Shown here piece after piece: positions 23,178-34,720 of a stretch of 64,000 nt of DNA. Source of the DNA: Erythroxylum novogranatense (taxonomy: Eukaryota > Streptophyta > Magnoliopsida > Malpighiales > Erythroxylaceae); contig JAIWQS010000236.1 of the NCBI GenBank assembly GCA_029891385.1, positions 1,103,501-1,167,500 of the forward strand, in the 5' to 3' direction. Both the position numbers and the translations under genes were made by a program. The notes below the pieces were generated by a model that saw only the letters and a list, made by a program, of their open reading frames with translations, had not been told where the DNA came from and ran no database searches. Each line of letters opens with the position of its first letter. The first letter of the stretch is position 1.

Positions 23178-25600
23178 TGATAACAAATACTGTGAATTAG
23201 AGAAATATGAAAAGTATCAATTATACGAAGTATTGAGATAAAAATAACTTCGCTTTATCCTTCCAAATTGATTTCTTCCTTCTCCCTTCTCCCCTATTTG
23301 TTATTGATAAAAAATTATTTCCCAATCTGCTTCACCAACTTTTTCAAGATCTTCTTAATCTTCTTCATATTCTTATCAAGTTTCAACATGCTTCTTTAAA
23401 GTCGATGATTCATCCGCAATGAGGATTCTGCCTCAACAACTTGCTTTTCAACGATAGCCACTATTTTTGTATAAGCTTCCTTGTTAAAGACATTTGTTTC
23501 AATGATTTGTAGGAGAGGTGGAGGAACAAATACTGAACTTTGTTCATGAATATCAAGATCATAGGAATCATGTATACGCTGATAAGTGCTTCCAACCATG
23601 GCATAGCTTCTGAATCGAGGTGATCTCCCACGAGGTCGATTTCGCAGAATGTTCGTAAAATAGTATAACAACATTCTCGAGTTGCCAATCGTAATGTAAC
23701 AATATCGACCTTTTCGATAGTCCCTCCTCGTGGATCCTCTGCTGTAGCCTTAGTTAGGCTTGGTCCCGGATCTTGATATACGCAGATAGAATTTCCACTC
23801 TTTTCTCTTCACATGCTTCATCAATCAATTTTACCGACTCTTCAATTTGATCAAGTCATGTCATCCACAACCGCTCGTTGAACTTTTAGCTTCAACTTCT
23901 CATACTTGAGTTCAACAAAATTTGTGGTGAAGATCGTACCACCTTGATTATCGTGACTGCTCAAGATAGGATAAGAAGTGAGACGCCTCCAAATGGCTCT
24001 CGTGGATATGGTTCTCTTCCAACTCTCTTCGCTTGATCATAGAAATTTTGTAACCCTATCCAACAGATGTAAATGCCATTATCATATTCAACTGATTTGA
24101 AGAAGGCTTTCACATATCTCTTTGGTTTGTCTCTTGATGATGACAGACTTGGTCTTCTTCTCCTCTATTACAACCAATATGTGTTCCCAACTTTCTCTTT
24201 GAATGCTTAAATACTTGAATGGAACATTAGTCATCACACTCACAACTTTTGAGTAGCCTTCTTACCTATAACATGAGTAACAACTTGTTTGTGGACAAGT
24301 GTAGACTGAAAAGTAGTAGGAACTACTTCTTCAAAATTGGATTATTAAGAACTTTGTGAGAATCCTTAATATTACCCGTAATAGCTTCCATAATCGCTTC
24401 AAGAGAGCTTCCATATTAACTTCAAGAAGATCATCAAAGACTAACAAAGACTTGCAGTTAGATTTTTCAGAAGGTCAACAATGATCTCTTCTTGCCTTGC
24501 CTTCTTAGACTTTGTCTCTGTTGTTGGACTTTCTTCTTTCTCGCACTCATTTTCTTTAACCTTGGTGACCTCTTCGATTGTGCTTTCTTCTTTTCAGTTC
24601 TTCTTCTTTCCTTTTCCTCCATTTCCTCGAGACTAAGTTTCAATCTTTCTCAAGGATCGATGATAGTGATTTTGTAGCTTTTGATCTCTCGCTGCTCATA
24701 ATGCTTTGATTAGCTTGAATCTCTGGATGGATCGGCTTCTTTCGTCGCAGACAGCTTCGCTCGGGTGACCTTCTTGCTTGCTTAGGAATGTCACTCACCG
24801 AGGTTCCCTTTACGCTTCAAGTCTCCCGATTCAAAAATCGAACACTTCTTGACTTTGATTCTCGAGTGTGATCTTCTCTCCTTCATAGAGGATTTCTTCA
24901 GATAGGCTCCCCTCGCTTGTTGCTTTCCTTGGTGCTTCGCCTTTTCGTCTGGAAATCTCAAACCCATTTTAGCAATAGTTGTTGAATCTATATAGCTTTT
25001 GATGCCTATCTTCCGTCTCGATTCCCTTTCCAACTGATGCCGATTCTTTGAACACTCTTGTCAACAAAGATCCCATAAGGACGTGTGTTTGTATCCTTTA
25101 TAGATTTTACCATGTACTGAAAAATCAAATATGGTAAATCTATTGGGTGATGATTTAGAAGATGAAAGATGCATTGTTCATCCAGGTAGTGACCGATGTC
25201 TTGAACCTATTCTCGGTGAAGATACACCACATAGAATCGTGAACAATACCCTTGCTTTGGTACCACCAAGAGGCTCTCCTTTCAGTTAGGTTATTGTGTC
25301 CATAGAGTTGACGACTAACTTCATCTTCGCTCATCTTGAGCTTTGTCATCCATTTCACCATATTAGTGGGTTGAACTCCATCCATTGGACATTCAAGAAC
25401 TTTCTCCAATAACTCCTTTGTTACAATAACAGAGTGTGTGTCTACATGTGACACGATTGTATCATCTATCGATTTAGTATTCTTCCGTAACTCATAAATT
25501 TCTTCGAGATAGACTTCATCTCGTATTTGAAAGAAGTTTCTCCATCCCGCCGCCATTATCTCGGCTCTATATCCATCTGTTCTTTTCTTAGTTCTTCAAG
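23178..25600 (-). pseudogene. env-like / putative plant transposon protein region of the SIRE-like element
   Basis: This is the extra region between RNase H and the 3' LTR. The clearest part is 25556-25155 on the minus strand, which opens with MAAGWRNFFQIRDEVY and contains HSVIVTKELLEKVLECP. This resembles the third ORF of SIRE/Maximus elements, annotated as putative plant transposon protein or env-like. A further piece at 23674-23396 has a helix-prone tail (KEAYTKIVAIVEKQVVEAES). The segments between are interrupted. The function of this ORF is uncertain in the whole lineage; I saw no convincing signal peptide or fusion segment. Confidence 0.55.
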
Positions 25601-26027
25601 TTTACCAATCTTCCCATCCTCGATCCTGGATCAACTCTCAAAATAGGCTTGACATACATCTTGTCGATTCATTGAATAGAACTTGCTTGAAGAATTTTCA
25701 GAGAGATTTCAGAGAACTAGCAATTTCGAATTTGGTAGGAATCCCAAAAGTCGCTTTAGGATTTTATTGCAAATTCTAGAACGATTGTACTTCTCGATGA
25801 TCCGACCTTTTTCCTCTAAAACTTTTCCTTGTGAAAGAAGTTTTAAGTCCAAACCGTCAACGCCATTTAACTCCACAGCTTCATTGTCTTTTCTTTTGAA
25901 AATCGACGATCAATCTGTTAACTCGCCATCTATTTGTCTTGTCTTTATAAAAAATGTATGAATGGTCCGTTAACTCCTCCGTCATCTGCTTTCTTCTTCT
26001 TCACGAAAAACCGATGAATGGTTAACA

Positions 26028-27640
26028 TCACCATATTGAGGTTCGTCTGATTTCTTTAAAGCGATCTTCACTTAGTGGTTTTGTGAAGATAACCGCCCAC
26101 CGATATTTCGCTTCCACGAATTTTAGATCGACGACTTTCTTCCTAACGTAATCTCTCAAGAAATGATGTCGACTTCTATGTGCTTCACTCTTGAATGTTG
26201 AATTGATTCTTTGACAAGTCGATGGCGCTGGTGTTGTCACAAAGATATTAGAATCTCTTCCTCTTGTATTGAGTAGTCCTCCAATTGATACTTGATCCAC
26301 AACAATTGTGAACAACAACTTCATGGATATATATTCAACCGGCGATTGATAATGCAATCGAGCTTTGTCTCTCGCTTGACCATGACACTGTGTTTGGTCC
26401 AAGGAAGTGACAACCACCACTCGTGCTCTTCCTTTCGATCCTATCACCGACATAGTCCGCATCGCAATATCCATTCAACCTGAAATCTTTACCTTTCTCA
26501 TACATTAAGCAAAGATCAAGTAGTACCATGAGATATCTCAAAATTCGCTTTACAAAGAATGTAATGAGATTCTCTAGATCGCCTGAAACCTTGCACACAA
26601 GCATACACCTAATAGAATGTCGTCTACTTGTCAGAAGATAAAGCAAAGAACCAATCATCCTCTAAATAGGGTTTGATCCACCTTCTTACCACTTTCGTCT
26701 TTTGACAACAAGTTTGAAGGATGCATCGGTGTAGACATACTTTTAACACGCACATATCAAACTTAGACAACAATTCTTTGATATATTTTGTTGATGGATA
26801 AAATCTTATCCTTAGTTTGCTTTACTTGCAATCCAAGAAAGAATTTTAACTCACCCATCATGCTCATCTCAAATTCATTTTTCATCATATTTTCAAAGCT
26901 CATGCATAACCTTTTGAGGTTGCTCCAAAATAATATCATCAACATAGATTTGCACAATAATAAAATCATTATTCAAGTTCTTCCTAAAAGAGTTTTGTCT
27001 ACTTTACCTCTAGTAAATCCATTTCCTATAAGAAATGAGCCTCGACGATCATATCATGCTCTAGGGCCTGCTTTGGTCCATATAAGGCTTTATGAAGTCA
27101 GACATGATCTGGATACTTTATATCCTCAAATCCAGGAGGTTGCTTGACATAGACTTCTTCATCTATAAAACCGCTCAGAAATGCACTTTTACATCCACCG
27201 AAAAGCTTTATGTCATGGCAAACAACATATGCAAGCAAGATCCTTATTGCTTCAAGTCTTGCCATTGGAGCATATGTCTCATTGTAGTCTATTCCTTCCT
27301 CGCTAATTATAGCCTTGTGCTACTAATCTTGCCTTGTATGCGACTTACTTTTCCCGATTCGCCTAGCTTATTCTTGAATATCCATCTAGTACCAATAATG
27401 GATTTCTTTTCGTGTTTAGGAACTAAGGACCGACTTTATTCCTACCGAATTGATTCAACTCCTCTTGCATAGCTAATATCCATGCTTCATCTTTTAGAGC
27501 TTCATCAATCTTCTTAGGTTCTACTTCGATATAAATGCCATGTTGGCTTCTCTTCCTAACTCGACCTTGTTTTACACCTTCCGAGGTTTCTCCAATAATT
27601 GACTCTTTAGATGAAAGCTTTTGTATCTCCAATCTTTCTT
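26028..27640 (-). pseudogene. Reverse transcriptase and RNase H of the SIRE-like copia element
   Basis: The minus strand shows the start of a copia reverse transcriptase at about 27540-27423 (KKIDEALKDEAWILAMQEEL). The catalytic YVDDI is encoded near 26932-26948, followed by a GELKFFLGLQVKQ-type segment at about 26840. Then comes copia RNase H: MIGSLLYL near 26658, ADYVGDRIERKSTSGGCHFL near 26470, and the tail RHHFLRDYVRKKVVDLKFVE near 26130. Several frameshifts separate these blocks, so no single frame covers the enzyme. Confidence 0.8.
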
Positions 27641-27699
27641 TAACTCAAAATTTTAGAAATGTCCATCTTTTCATCATGAGGTGTTTCGATGAAGATACT

Positions 27700-29010
27700 T
27701 CCTCAGATTTGCGCCAAAGGCATCGTAATAAAGATCATCTTCGATTCCTCTTCCTTATTGGGTTGAGAGCTATCATCGAACTTAACATGAATAGTTTCTT
27801 CAATGCCTTTGAGGTGAGGTTGAAGATTCTAAATGCCTTTCAAGTGAGAGAATAGCCTAGAAAATTCCTGAAAATGTCTTTGCATCAAATTTGTCCGAGC
27901 TTCCTTTGTGTTCGACTAGTGCACTTGCAAATTTAAAGGATGGAAATAAGAAATGTTTGGTCTCCTTCCATTCCACAACTCATAGGAGTTTTCTTCAAGA
28001 TTGGTCGCAAAGAACACTCTATTCGAATGTAGCATGTCAGATGATGCCTTCCGCCTGAAGTATTTAGGAAGATTCATCTCACACAAGATTGTTCTCGCCA
28101 TCTCTTGAATCGCCCTATTCTTCCTCTCAACAACTCCATTCTCTCATGAGTCTCAAGGGAGAAGTTATGGAAAATTCTATTTTCTTCGCAGAATACTCTA
28201 AACTTCTCATTTTCGAATTCTCCACTATGATCACTCCTTATGCTGGCTATAGACATTCCTTTTTCATTTTGTAACCTCATGGAAAGGTTTCTAAAGCACT
28301 TGAAAGACTCATCTTTATGTGATAGAAAAAGTATCCAACAAAACCTTGTAAAATTATCAACAATCACAAGTCCATACTTCTTTCCACCAAGACTTATTGT
28401 TCTTGTTGGACCAAATAAGTCCATATGTAACAACTCAAGTGGTCTAGATGACGTTACAAAATGTTTTGAAGAGAAAGAGGTTTTAACTTGTTTCCCTTCT
28501 CGACAACTTTCACAAAAGAAATCTTTGTCAAAACGAATTTGTGGCAAACCTTTACCAAATCATGTTTCAAAAGTTTTGAAATATGTTTAAAACCGACATG
28601 ACCTAGTTTTTATGCCGATCGCCTTTCATCTTCAGAGATAAAAACATGAAATATTTTGAGACCGAAAATCGCCTAAATCAATTTTGTAAAGATTGTTTCG
28701 TCTTTTTGGTGAAAAGAAGATGGAACCATCTTTGTTTCGACTTCACAAAATTTTGATTGAAAGTAACTTCAAAACCGTAATCACATAATTGACTAATACT
28801 TATCAAGTTATGCTTTAAACCATCAACTAGTAAGACGTTGTTAATGCATGCATGGGAATTCTTACCAATCTTACCAAACCCGATTATCTTTCCCGCTGGT
28901 TATCTCCAAAGTTACCGATCCTCCTTTCAGATCAAGATCTAGGAACATGACTTGTTTCCTCATTACGTGACGCGAGCATCCATCGTCCAAATACCAATGG
29001 TGCTTATTGG
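27700..29010 (-). pseudogene. Protease and integrase of the SIRE-like copia element
   Basis: At about 29005-28880 the minus strand encodes a copia aspartic protease start, WYLDDGCSRH, where the family has D-S-G; the serine codon is replaced at about 28981-28989. The pre-integrase zinc region ends with FCESCREGKQ near 28510. The integrase core follows with HMDLFGPTRT, IVDNFTRFCW and IRSDHSGEFEN, covering the expected catalytic acids. The C-terminal part is at 28101-27916 (LCEMNLPKYF, NSYELWNGRRPNISYFHP). Small frameshifts break it. Confidence 0.8.
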
Positions 29011-30687
29011 TTCTTCCAAAGAAGGATTTCAGAGATATTATCTTATTTTAGGTACCTAGATTCTCTTGGGTCCTTTAGGGTTAGTATGATGTAATGAATG
29101 ATAATAAGGTGTAGAATGAAAACGTTGATGACCTTTTCGAAAACCTCGATTGATATCTTTTCTTATCTTTTGAGCAATTGATTTTACGTAATTCGGGGCT
29201 TATTTTTAGTAAACCCTAATCCAATTTTATCCTCTGATGTCTCAGATTTTCCTATCATTTCATTCATCTTTTTGTACTATCTCAGAATTTAGCTAGATCA
29301 ATCGAGAGATTATTAATTCTCGCTTCAATTGATTAATCTCTTCGGATCTATCTACAACTTTGTTGTTATTCAATTCCTCAACTTGCTTTCTCAAACTTAT
29401 ATTCTCACTCTATCTCATGAGTATGTTTGAGGTTTTCTACATATTTCTTCTTCAACAACTTTGTACCGCTTCGTAATAGCATGAGAATCCTCTAACAATT
29501 ACGAGTATGCATCTTGTATATCATTATAGCTAGAAGTTACCTCCTCATCACTTTCTTCTTCAATACTGACATATGTTAGCATGTTCGACGCTCGAACTTG
29601 TATCCGATTCGATGAGTCCAGATCTTCCCACGCTGCCATCATGCTTTTCTTGTTATCCCTACTCCTTTTAGGTTGTCTTTTCAACATCGACACTCTGACT
29701 TGTAATGTCCGCTTCTTGCATTCATAACATGTAACGGATGCTTTATAGACTTTTCATCGTCTTTGCGCATTGCTCCTTCTAAATGTTGAATTTCCTTTGG
29801 ACTTCTTTTTCCACATTCTTCTTATCTTTCTTGAAATGAAAGATAGCTCATTGTCTTCATCACTTGATTCAGATTTCGACTTCATCGAATCATCATCCTT
29901 TGCTTCTTCAATCTTTAAAGCCTTTGATGTGTTCCTCTTTGTTTTCTTCTTCGGATTTTGTGATTCTTTTGACTTGCTTTGAGCGCTATGGACTTCTCTT
30001 TCTTGGGCTTATCTTCCGCATTAAGCTCTACTTTGTGTATCTTCAACGATCCAAGCAATTCATCGCTTCAAGACGCTTAAGTCTTTGGCTTCAGACAGCT
30101 AGCTACTTTGGGTCTCCATCTTGGGCAGACTCCTCAAAATCTTTCGAACATGGTCTTGACTATTAGACGCTCTTCCAAGAGCTTTTAGTCCATTAACAAT
30201 TGTTTGGAATCTTCCAAACATTTGATCAATGGTCTCTTCTTCTTTCATCTTGAATAACTCGATCGATGCACCAAAATACTTATCTTGGACTCCTTGACTT
30301 GATTTGTTCCTTCATGTGCAATTGATAATGTATCCCACATTTCTTTGGCAGTATCACATCCATGAACTTTGTCATACTTGCTTCGCTTCAATGCACAACT
30401 CAAGAAAATTTCGCTTTGAGTTTAGTTGAAATCTTGCTTCGCTTTCACCGTCCATCTTTCTCGTGAAATTGATTTTATCATCATCTTCAGGTGAGTATGG
30501 TCCATTCTCGATGATGTCCCAAAGGTCAATGTGAGTAGACTCGATAAACAATCTCATCCGATCCTTCCAATAGTGGTAGTCTTCACCATTGAATGCTCGG
30601 AGGTCCGTGACCGAGGCTCCTTCGCAATATACGTGTGTGATTCCACCATTTTCTTTAGTTTACACTTTATTAGAGTGATTCTTGAAC
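29011..30687 (-). pseudogene. gag of the SIRE-like copia element
   Basis: On the minus strand, 30557-30372 begins MRLFIESTHIDLWDIIENGP, the start of the copia gag domain (DUF4219/UBN2 type). The downstream sequence to about 30150 encodes AKEMWDTLSIAHEGTNQVKE and IDQMFGRFQTIVNGLKALG in shifting frames. Around 29735-29700 a zinc knuckle begins CYECKK but then loses frame where a Pro-Gly pair is expected. An acidic tail follows at 29693-29499. The protein would package the element RNA; this copy is broken. Confidence 0.75.
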
Positions 30688-30688
30688 A

Positions 30689-30704
30689 CCTTGCTCGATA
30701 CCAA
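30689..30704 (-). other. Primer-binding site of the SIRE-like element
   Basis: The minus strand reads TTGGTATCGAGCAAGG right after the 5' LTR. The common plant site is TTGGTATCAGAGC, so CAGA appears here as CGA. This is one of several CAG-to-CG differences in the window. Confidence 0.75.
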
Positions 30705-30705
30705 T

Positions 30706-32057
30706 TGAAGTAAATCACACGCGTTAATATATTGAGTAATAATATGATCAAGATACACAAGAAGGGGGGTTGAATTGTGATAAACTTTTCGTAATCCCTT
30801 CACTAACAATTGCTTGTTCTTTCGTAAAACTTATCTTAAATCAATTCTCGACTAGTTTGAAAACCTTTGATAATAATGAGAACTACGATTTAAGTAAAGT
30901 AAGAGTTAGAGAGAAACACGACAATTTATCCCGGTTCACCCTAAACCGTGGGCTACGCCCATCCTCGATATCCTTCGAGATTTCACTATCTCCGAACTGC
31001 TTACAAGTATTCTTTGACCGAGCCTCTTCAGTCTCTTAACAACAAGTATTCTTTTACTCTTAGCCTCTTCAGCTACCCGTAACACTTTTCAAAATGAAAA
31101 CTAATAAAGAGCTTTTTACAAAGAGTCGCCTTAACAATGTACACTCGAAAAATAGTTCACAATTTTTCTCGATAGTCGATGTTTGAATACTCGAGTTTCA
31201 TTCACTTTTTCAAAAGTCGCTTTTACTTCAATCTCGACTTTATTTATAATCGATCTTCAACTGCTTCTTGAATATCTCGCTTTGAATCTTTAAAGAAACG
31301 GTTATTCAGCTTTAACTCAGAATCGCCTTTAAATCGATGTTTCTTTCTTCTCGTCGATTCAGATCATCCGCTTTTCTCTTCGTAAAGCTTCCGCTCGATT
31401 TTTGTATCGCCCGCTTTTTTCTTCGTAAAGCTTCCGCCTCGATTTTTGTTCCGTCGATATTCTTCCGCTCGCTTTTCCTTCGCTTTTCTTCCTTCGTTAT
31501 TCTTCCGCTGTTATTTTTTCCGCTCGCTTCCTTCCTTCATTATTCTTCCGCTCGTTATTCTTCCGCTCGCTTTTCCTTCCTTCGCTTTTCTTCCGCTCGC
31601 TTTTTGTTCCGCTCGATATTCTTCCGCCTGCTTTTCCTTCGCTTTTTCTTCCTTATGTTTTTCTTCCGCTCATTATTCTTCCGCTCGCTTTCCTTCCTTC
31701 GTTTTTCTTCCGCCTCGCTTTTTCTTCCTTATGCTTTTTCTTCCTTTTGTTTTTCTTCCGCTCATTATTCTTCCGCTCGCTTTCCTTCCTTTTGTTTTTT
31801 TCCGTCTGCTTTTTTCTTCCTTCGCTTTTCTTCCTTCGCTTTTCTTCCGCTCGCTATTCTTCCGCCTCATTATTCTTCCGCTCTTTTTCTCTTCCTTCGC
31901 TTTTCTTCCGCTCGTTATTCCTTCCTTCTGTTTTCTTCCGTCTGTTTTTTCTTCCTTTTGCTTTTTCTTCTTATGCATCCATCTACTTTTCATTTGTATA
32001 TTTCTCTTTGTTTATCATCAAAATTATTTAATACGTGAAGTCTGGTTTGACTTAACA
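30706..32057 (-). repeat. 5' LTR of the SIRE-like copia element
   Basis: This is the partner of 21809-23163, with the same TGAAGTAAATCACACG start and TTAACA end on the plus strand. The pyrimidine-rich repeat (about 31440-31975) is present but differs from the other LTR in unit order and composition. Outside the repeat the two LTRs are very similar. Confidence 0.9.
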
Positions 32058-32058
32058 A

Positions 32059-32574
32059 TGTTGAGTAGTCAAAAATTGTGGCTCATCTCATAATCCCACA
32101 TCGAAAAATTGTGGGAAAGGTGGAGGTTCCTAAAGCCATAAAAGGAGCCTCCCCTCTTTAGTTAAATACATCCCAAAATTGTTTGTCTTTCCTCAAGGCA
32201 AAATTCCCTCCCTCCTTTTGTCATATTTCACTTGTATTATTTTTTGAAAATAGTGAAATATGAATTTAGTGGTATTCGAGGAAGTAGGCATAACTGGCTG
32301 AACTTTGTTAAATTCTAGTATTCTTTATTTGTTTATTTAATAACTATTGTCGGGTATAGTTGTAGTGAATTATTGTGCTATTAAATTACATGTCTAGGAA
32401 AATTCTATCTAGAAAATTAAGTTTTAAGTGGGACCGTTTGTGATCCTCCAGTCTTTCCTAGAAATTTATTTGGTGTGATTATTCAATAAAGTCGTTCGCA
32501 CTTTATTCACCTAGGCAATAGTGCTCAAGGCAAATTTGTTATTATTGATAGAAATTAACCTAAGTTTCACAACA
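32059..32574 (+). repeat. 5' LTR of the Tork-like element
   Basis: Starts TGTTGAGTAGTC and ends TTTCACAACA just before the primer-binding site. CATAAAAGG at about 32137 is a TATA-like promoter candidate, also present in the 3' LTR. Confidence 0.8.
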
Positions 32575-32576
32575 AT

Positions 32577-32590
32577 TGGTATTAGAGCCA
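32577..32590 (+). other. Primer-binding site of the Tork-like element
   Basis: TGGTATTAGAGCCA, which differs from the initiator-Met tRNA complement TGGTATCAGAGCCA by one C-to-T change. Confidence 0.8.
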
Positions 32591-32729
32591 AGGTTTTTTC
32601 TTAGTATGCTTTGTGGTTGCAGTGTTGTCTACTCTTCCACATCAGAGAAACTTTTCTTAATTAGGCTATTGGCATTCCGCATTGACAACTATTAAATAGA
32701 AATTATAGTAGAGATGGCATAAATTAAAG

Positions 32730-33520
32730 ATATGACTGCACTAACAACTTCTTCCTCGTCTATTCTGGTAAGGGCTATTGAGACAAATGCAATATTTGCA
32801 ATAGAGATTTTTGATGACATGGGTCATTTTGGCATATAGCAAAGCGAGGTTCAAGATGCTCTCTTTTAGCAAAGTCTTGACATTGTTATTGAAGAAAAGA
32901 AACCAAATGATATTGAGGAGAAAGATTGGAAGATTATAAATCGTTTGACATGTGGTACAATTCGATTGTGTCTTTCCAGAGAGCAAAAGTATACTTTCTC
33001 GAAAGAAACTTCGCTTCTAAATCAGGAACACATTGAAAGAAAATTTTAAAGAAAACAAATTTAATAAGCTCCATTTGAAGAAGAGACTGTTTCGTTTCTT
33101 TTATGTTTCGAGTATCACTATAAATGATCACATCACTAGTTTTAATAAGTTAGTTACTAGTTTAATGAATTTGGATGTGACATTTGAAGATGAAGATCTG
33201 GCGTTGATGTTGTTGTGATCCCTTCCTATGGAATTTGAATTTACTTGAAACTACTTTAATTTAAGCGAAAGTTATTGTGTCTTTTAGTGAAGTTACAATT
33301 ACTTTGTACAGTCATGAATTGAAAAGGAAGACAAAGGAAGAACGATAAGTAGAGCAATGTAACCTTTGGCAGTTAAAGGCCGCTCACAAAGCCGCACTAA
33401 AGGAAGAAAAAGGGAGATCGAAGTCGAGGCTCAAATTGAGCAAAGATGAATGTGCCTTTTTTCAAGAAAAAAGACACTGTAAAAAGGATTGTCCAAAGTT
33501 GAAGAATAAAAACAAACCTA
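32730..33520 (+). pseudogene. gag remnant of the Tork-like element
   Basis: The frame at 33033-33218 encodes a copia gag segment (NDHITSFNKLVTSLMNLDV, then EDEDLALMLL). Further on, at about 33448-33505, a zinc knuckle is recognisable as CAFFQEKRHCKKDCPKLKNK. Its second cysteine is Phe, so the CCHC pattern is broken. Stops and frameshifts divide the region. Confidence 0.65.
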
Positions 33521-33539
33521 ATAAGAGAAAGGTTGTTGC

Positions 33540-34720
33540 GAATCTGAATGTGAAGATGCAGACTCAGATTTTTCATTGATTTTTAGATCCTCAATAAGCC
33601 CTTCTAGTCCATGGTTGCTAGATTCAGGTTCTAGACATCATATGTGTCCCAATCGGGATTGGTTCTCTAATTTTAGAGAGCTAGAAGGTGGAGTTGTCTA
33701 CACAACAAATGACAATCCCTACACCACAAATGCGATTGGTTCAATTTACATGAGGAATCATAATGGAACAACTGTGACTCGACAGATGTCGATATGTGCT
33801 AAGTTTGACGAAGAATCACATTTCTACGGGAGTCCTAGAATTAAAGGGCTACACTATAAAAACATCAAATGGAGTAATAAAAGTTAGCTTTGGTACATTT
33901 ATGGTAATGAAAGGAATTTAAGAAAACAAAACCTATATTATTACCAAGGTAATGTAGTTGTTGAACAACAACAAAGAGTTTCTAATGATGATCAAGAGCT
34001 AGAAGCAACCAGGTTGTAATATACAGCTTAGACATGCAAGTAAAAATCCTTGAAGATATTAATAAATCAAGGATTGTTGAAAGGAGTTTGGGCTTGCAAA
34101 TTATACTTTTATGAGCATTGTGTCAAAGGAAGTAGACAACAGTGAAATTCAAAGACTTCAATCCATGATACAAAGGGTATTTTGGATTATGTTCATTCTA
34201 ATATATAAGGACCTTCCAAAATAGTTTTTTAGAGGAAAACACTATTATGTGACCTTTGTTGATGATTTTTCCTGGAGAGTATGGGTGTATACTATGAAGA
34301 CTAAGGATGAAGTGCTGGAAGTTTTTCTTAAATGGAAGAAGATGGTGGAAGCTCAAATAGCAAAAGGATTAAATCAGATAAATAATGGTGGGGAGTACAG
34401 AGTGATCCATTTTAAAAGCCTATAAAGATGAAAGTATTGTCAAACACTTCACATTCAAGGATACACCATAACAAAATGGGATGGTAGAATGTACGAATCG
34501 AAAATTACTGGAAAAAGTTCGGTGTATATTGTCCAATTCTAGGTTAGGTAGAGAATTTTAGGCTGGGATTGTTACATATGCACTTCATCTTATCAATCGC
34601 CTTCCATCAACAGCTATTGGTGGTAAAACACCTTTGAAATAATGATTTGGAAAACCTGCTATAAATTATGATTCCTTGCAGGTGTTTAGTTCCACTACAT
34701 GCTATCTTATTAAGGAGTTA
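33540..34720 (+). pseudogene. Protease and integrase remnant of the Tork-like element
   Basis: 33576-33887 encodes WLLDSGSRHHMCPNRDWF, a copia aspartic protease with its DSG intact. The following pre-integrase and integrase regions show HYYVTFVDDFSWRVWVYTMK near 34245-34300 and a TYALHLINRLPSTA-like segment near 34575, with stops in between. It is not functional. Confidence 0.7.

Larger units (their letters stand above)
21809..32057 (-). mobile_element. Complete Ty1/copia element, SIRE/Maximus-like
   Basis: A 10.25-kb element with LTRs of about 1.35 kb at both ends, flanked by a perfect 5-bp duplication ATGTT (21804-21808 and 32058-32062). On the minus strand the order is 5' LTR, primer-binding site, gag, protease, integrase, reverse transcriptase, RNase H, an extra env-like region, polypurine tract and 3' LTR. 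Integrase before reverse transcriptase defines copia; the long extra region after RNase H and the total size point to the SIRE/Maximus lineage. Genes are broken by many small changes, some possibly consensus errors. It landed at the first bases of the LTR of the Tork-like element. Confidence 0.9.

Noticed and set aside
31337..32038. 233-codon frame in the second copia LTR
   Set aside because: Same repeat-driven artefact as in the first LTR.
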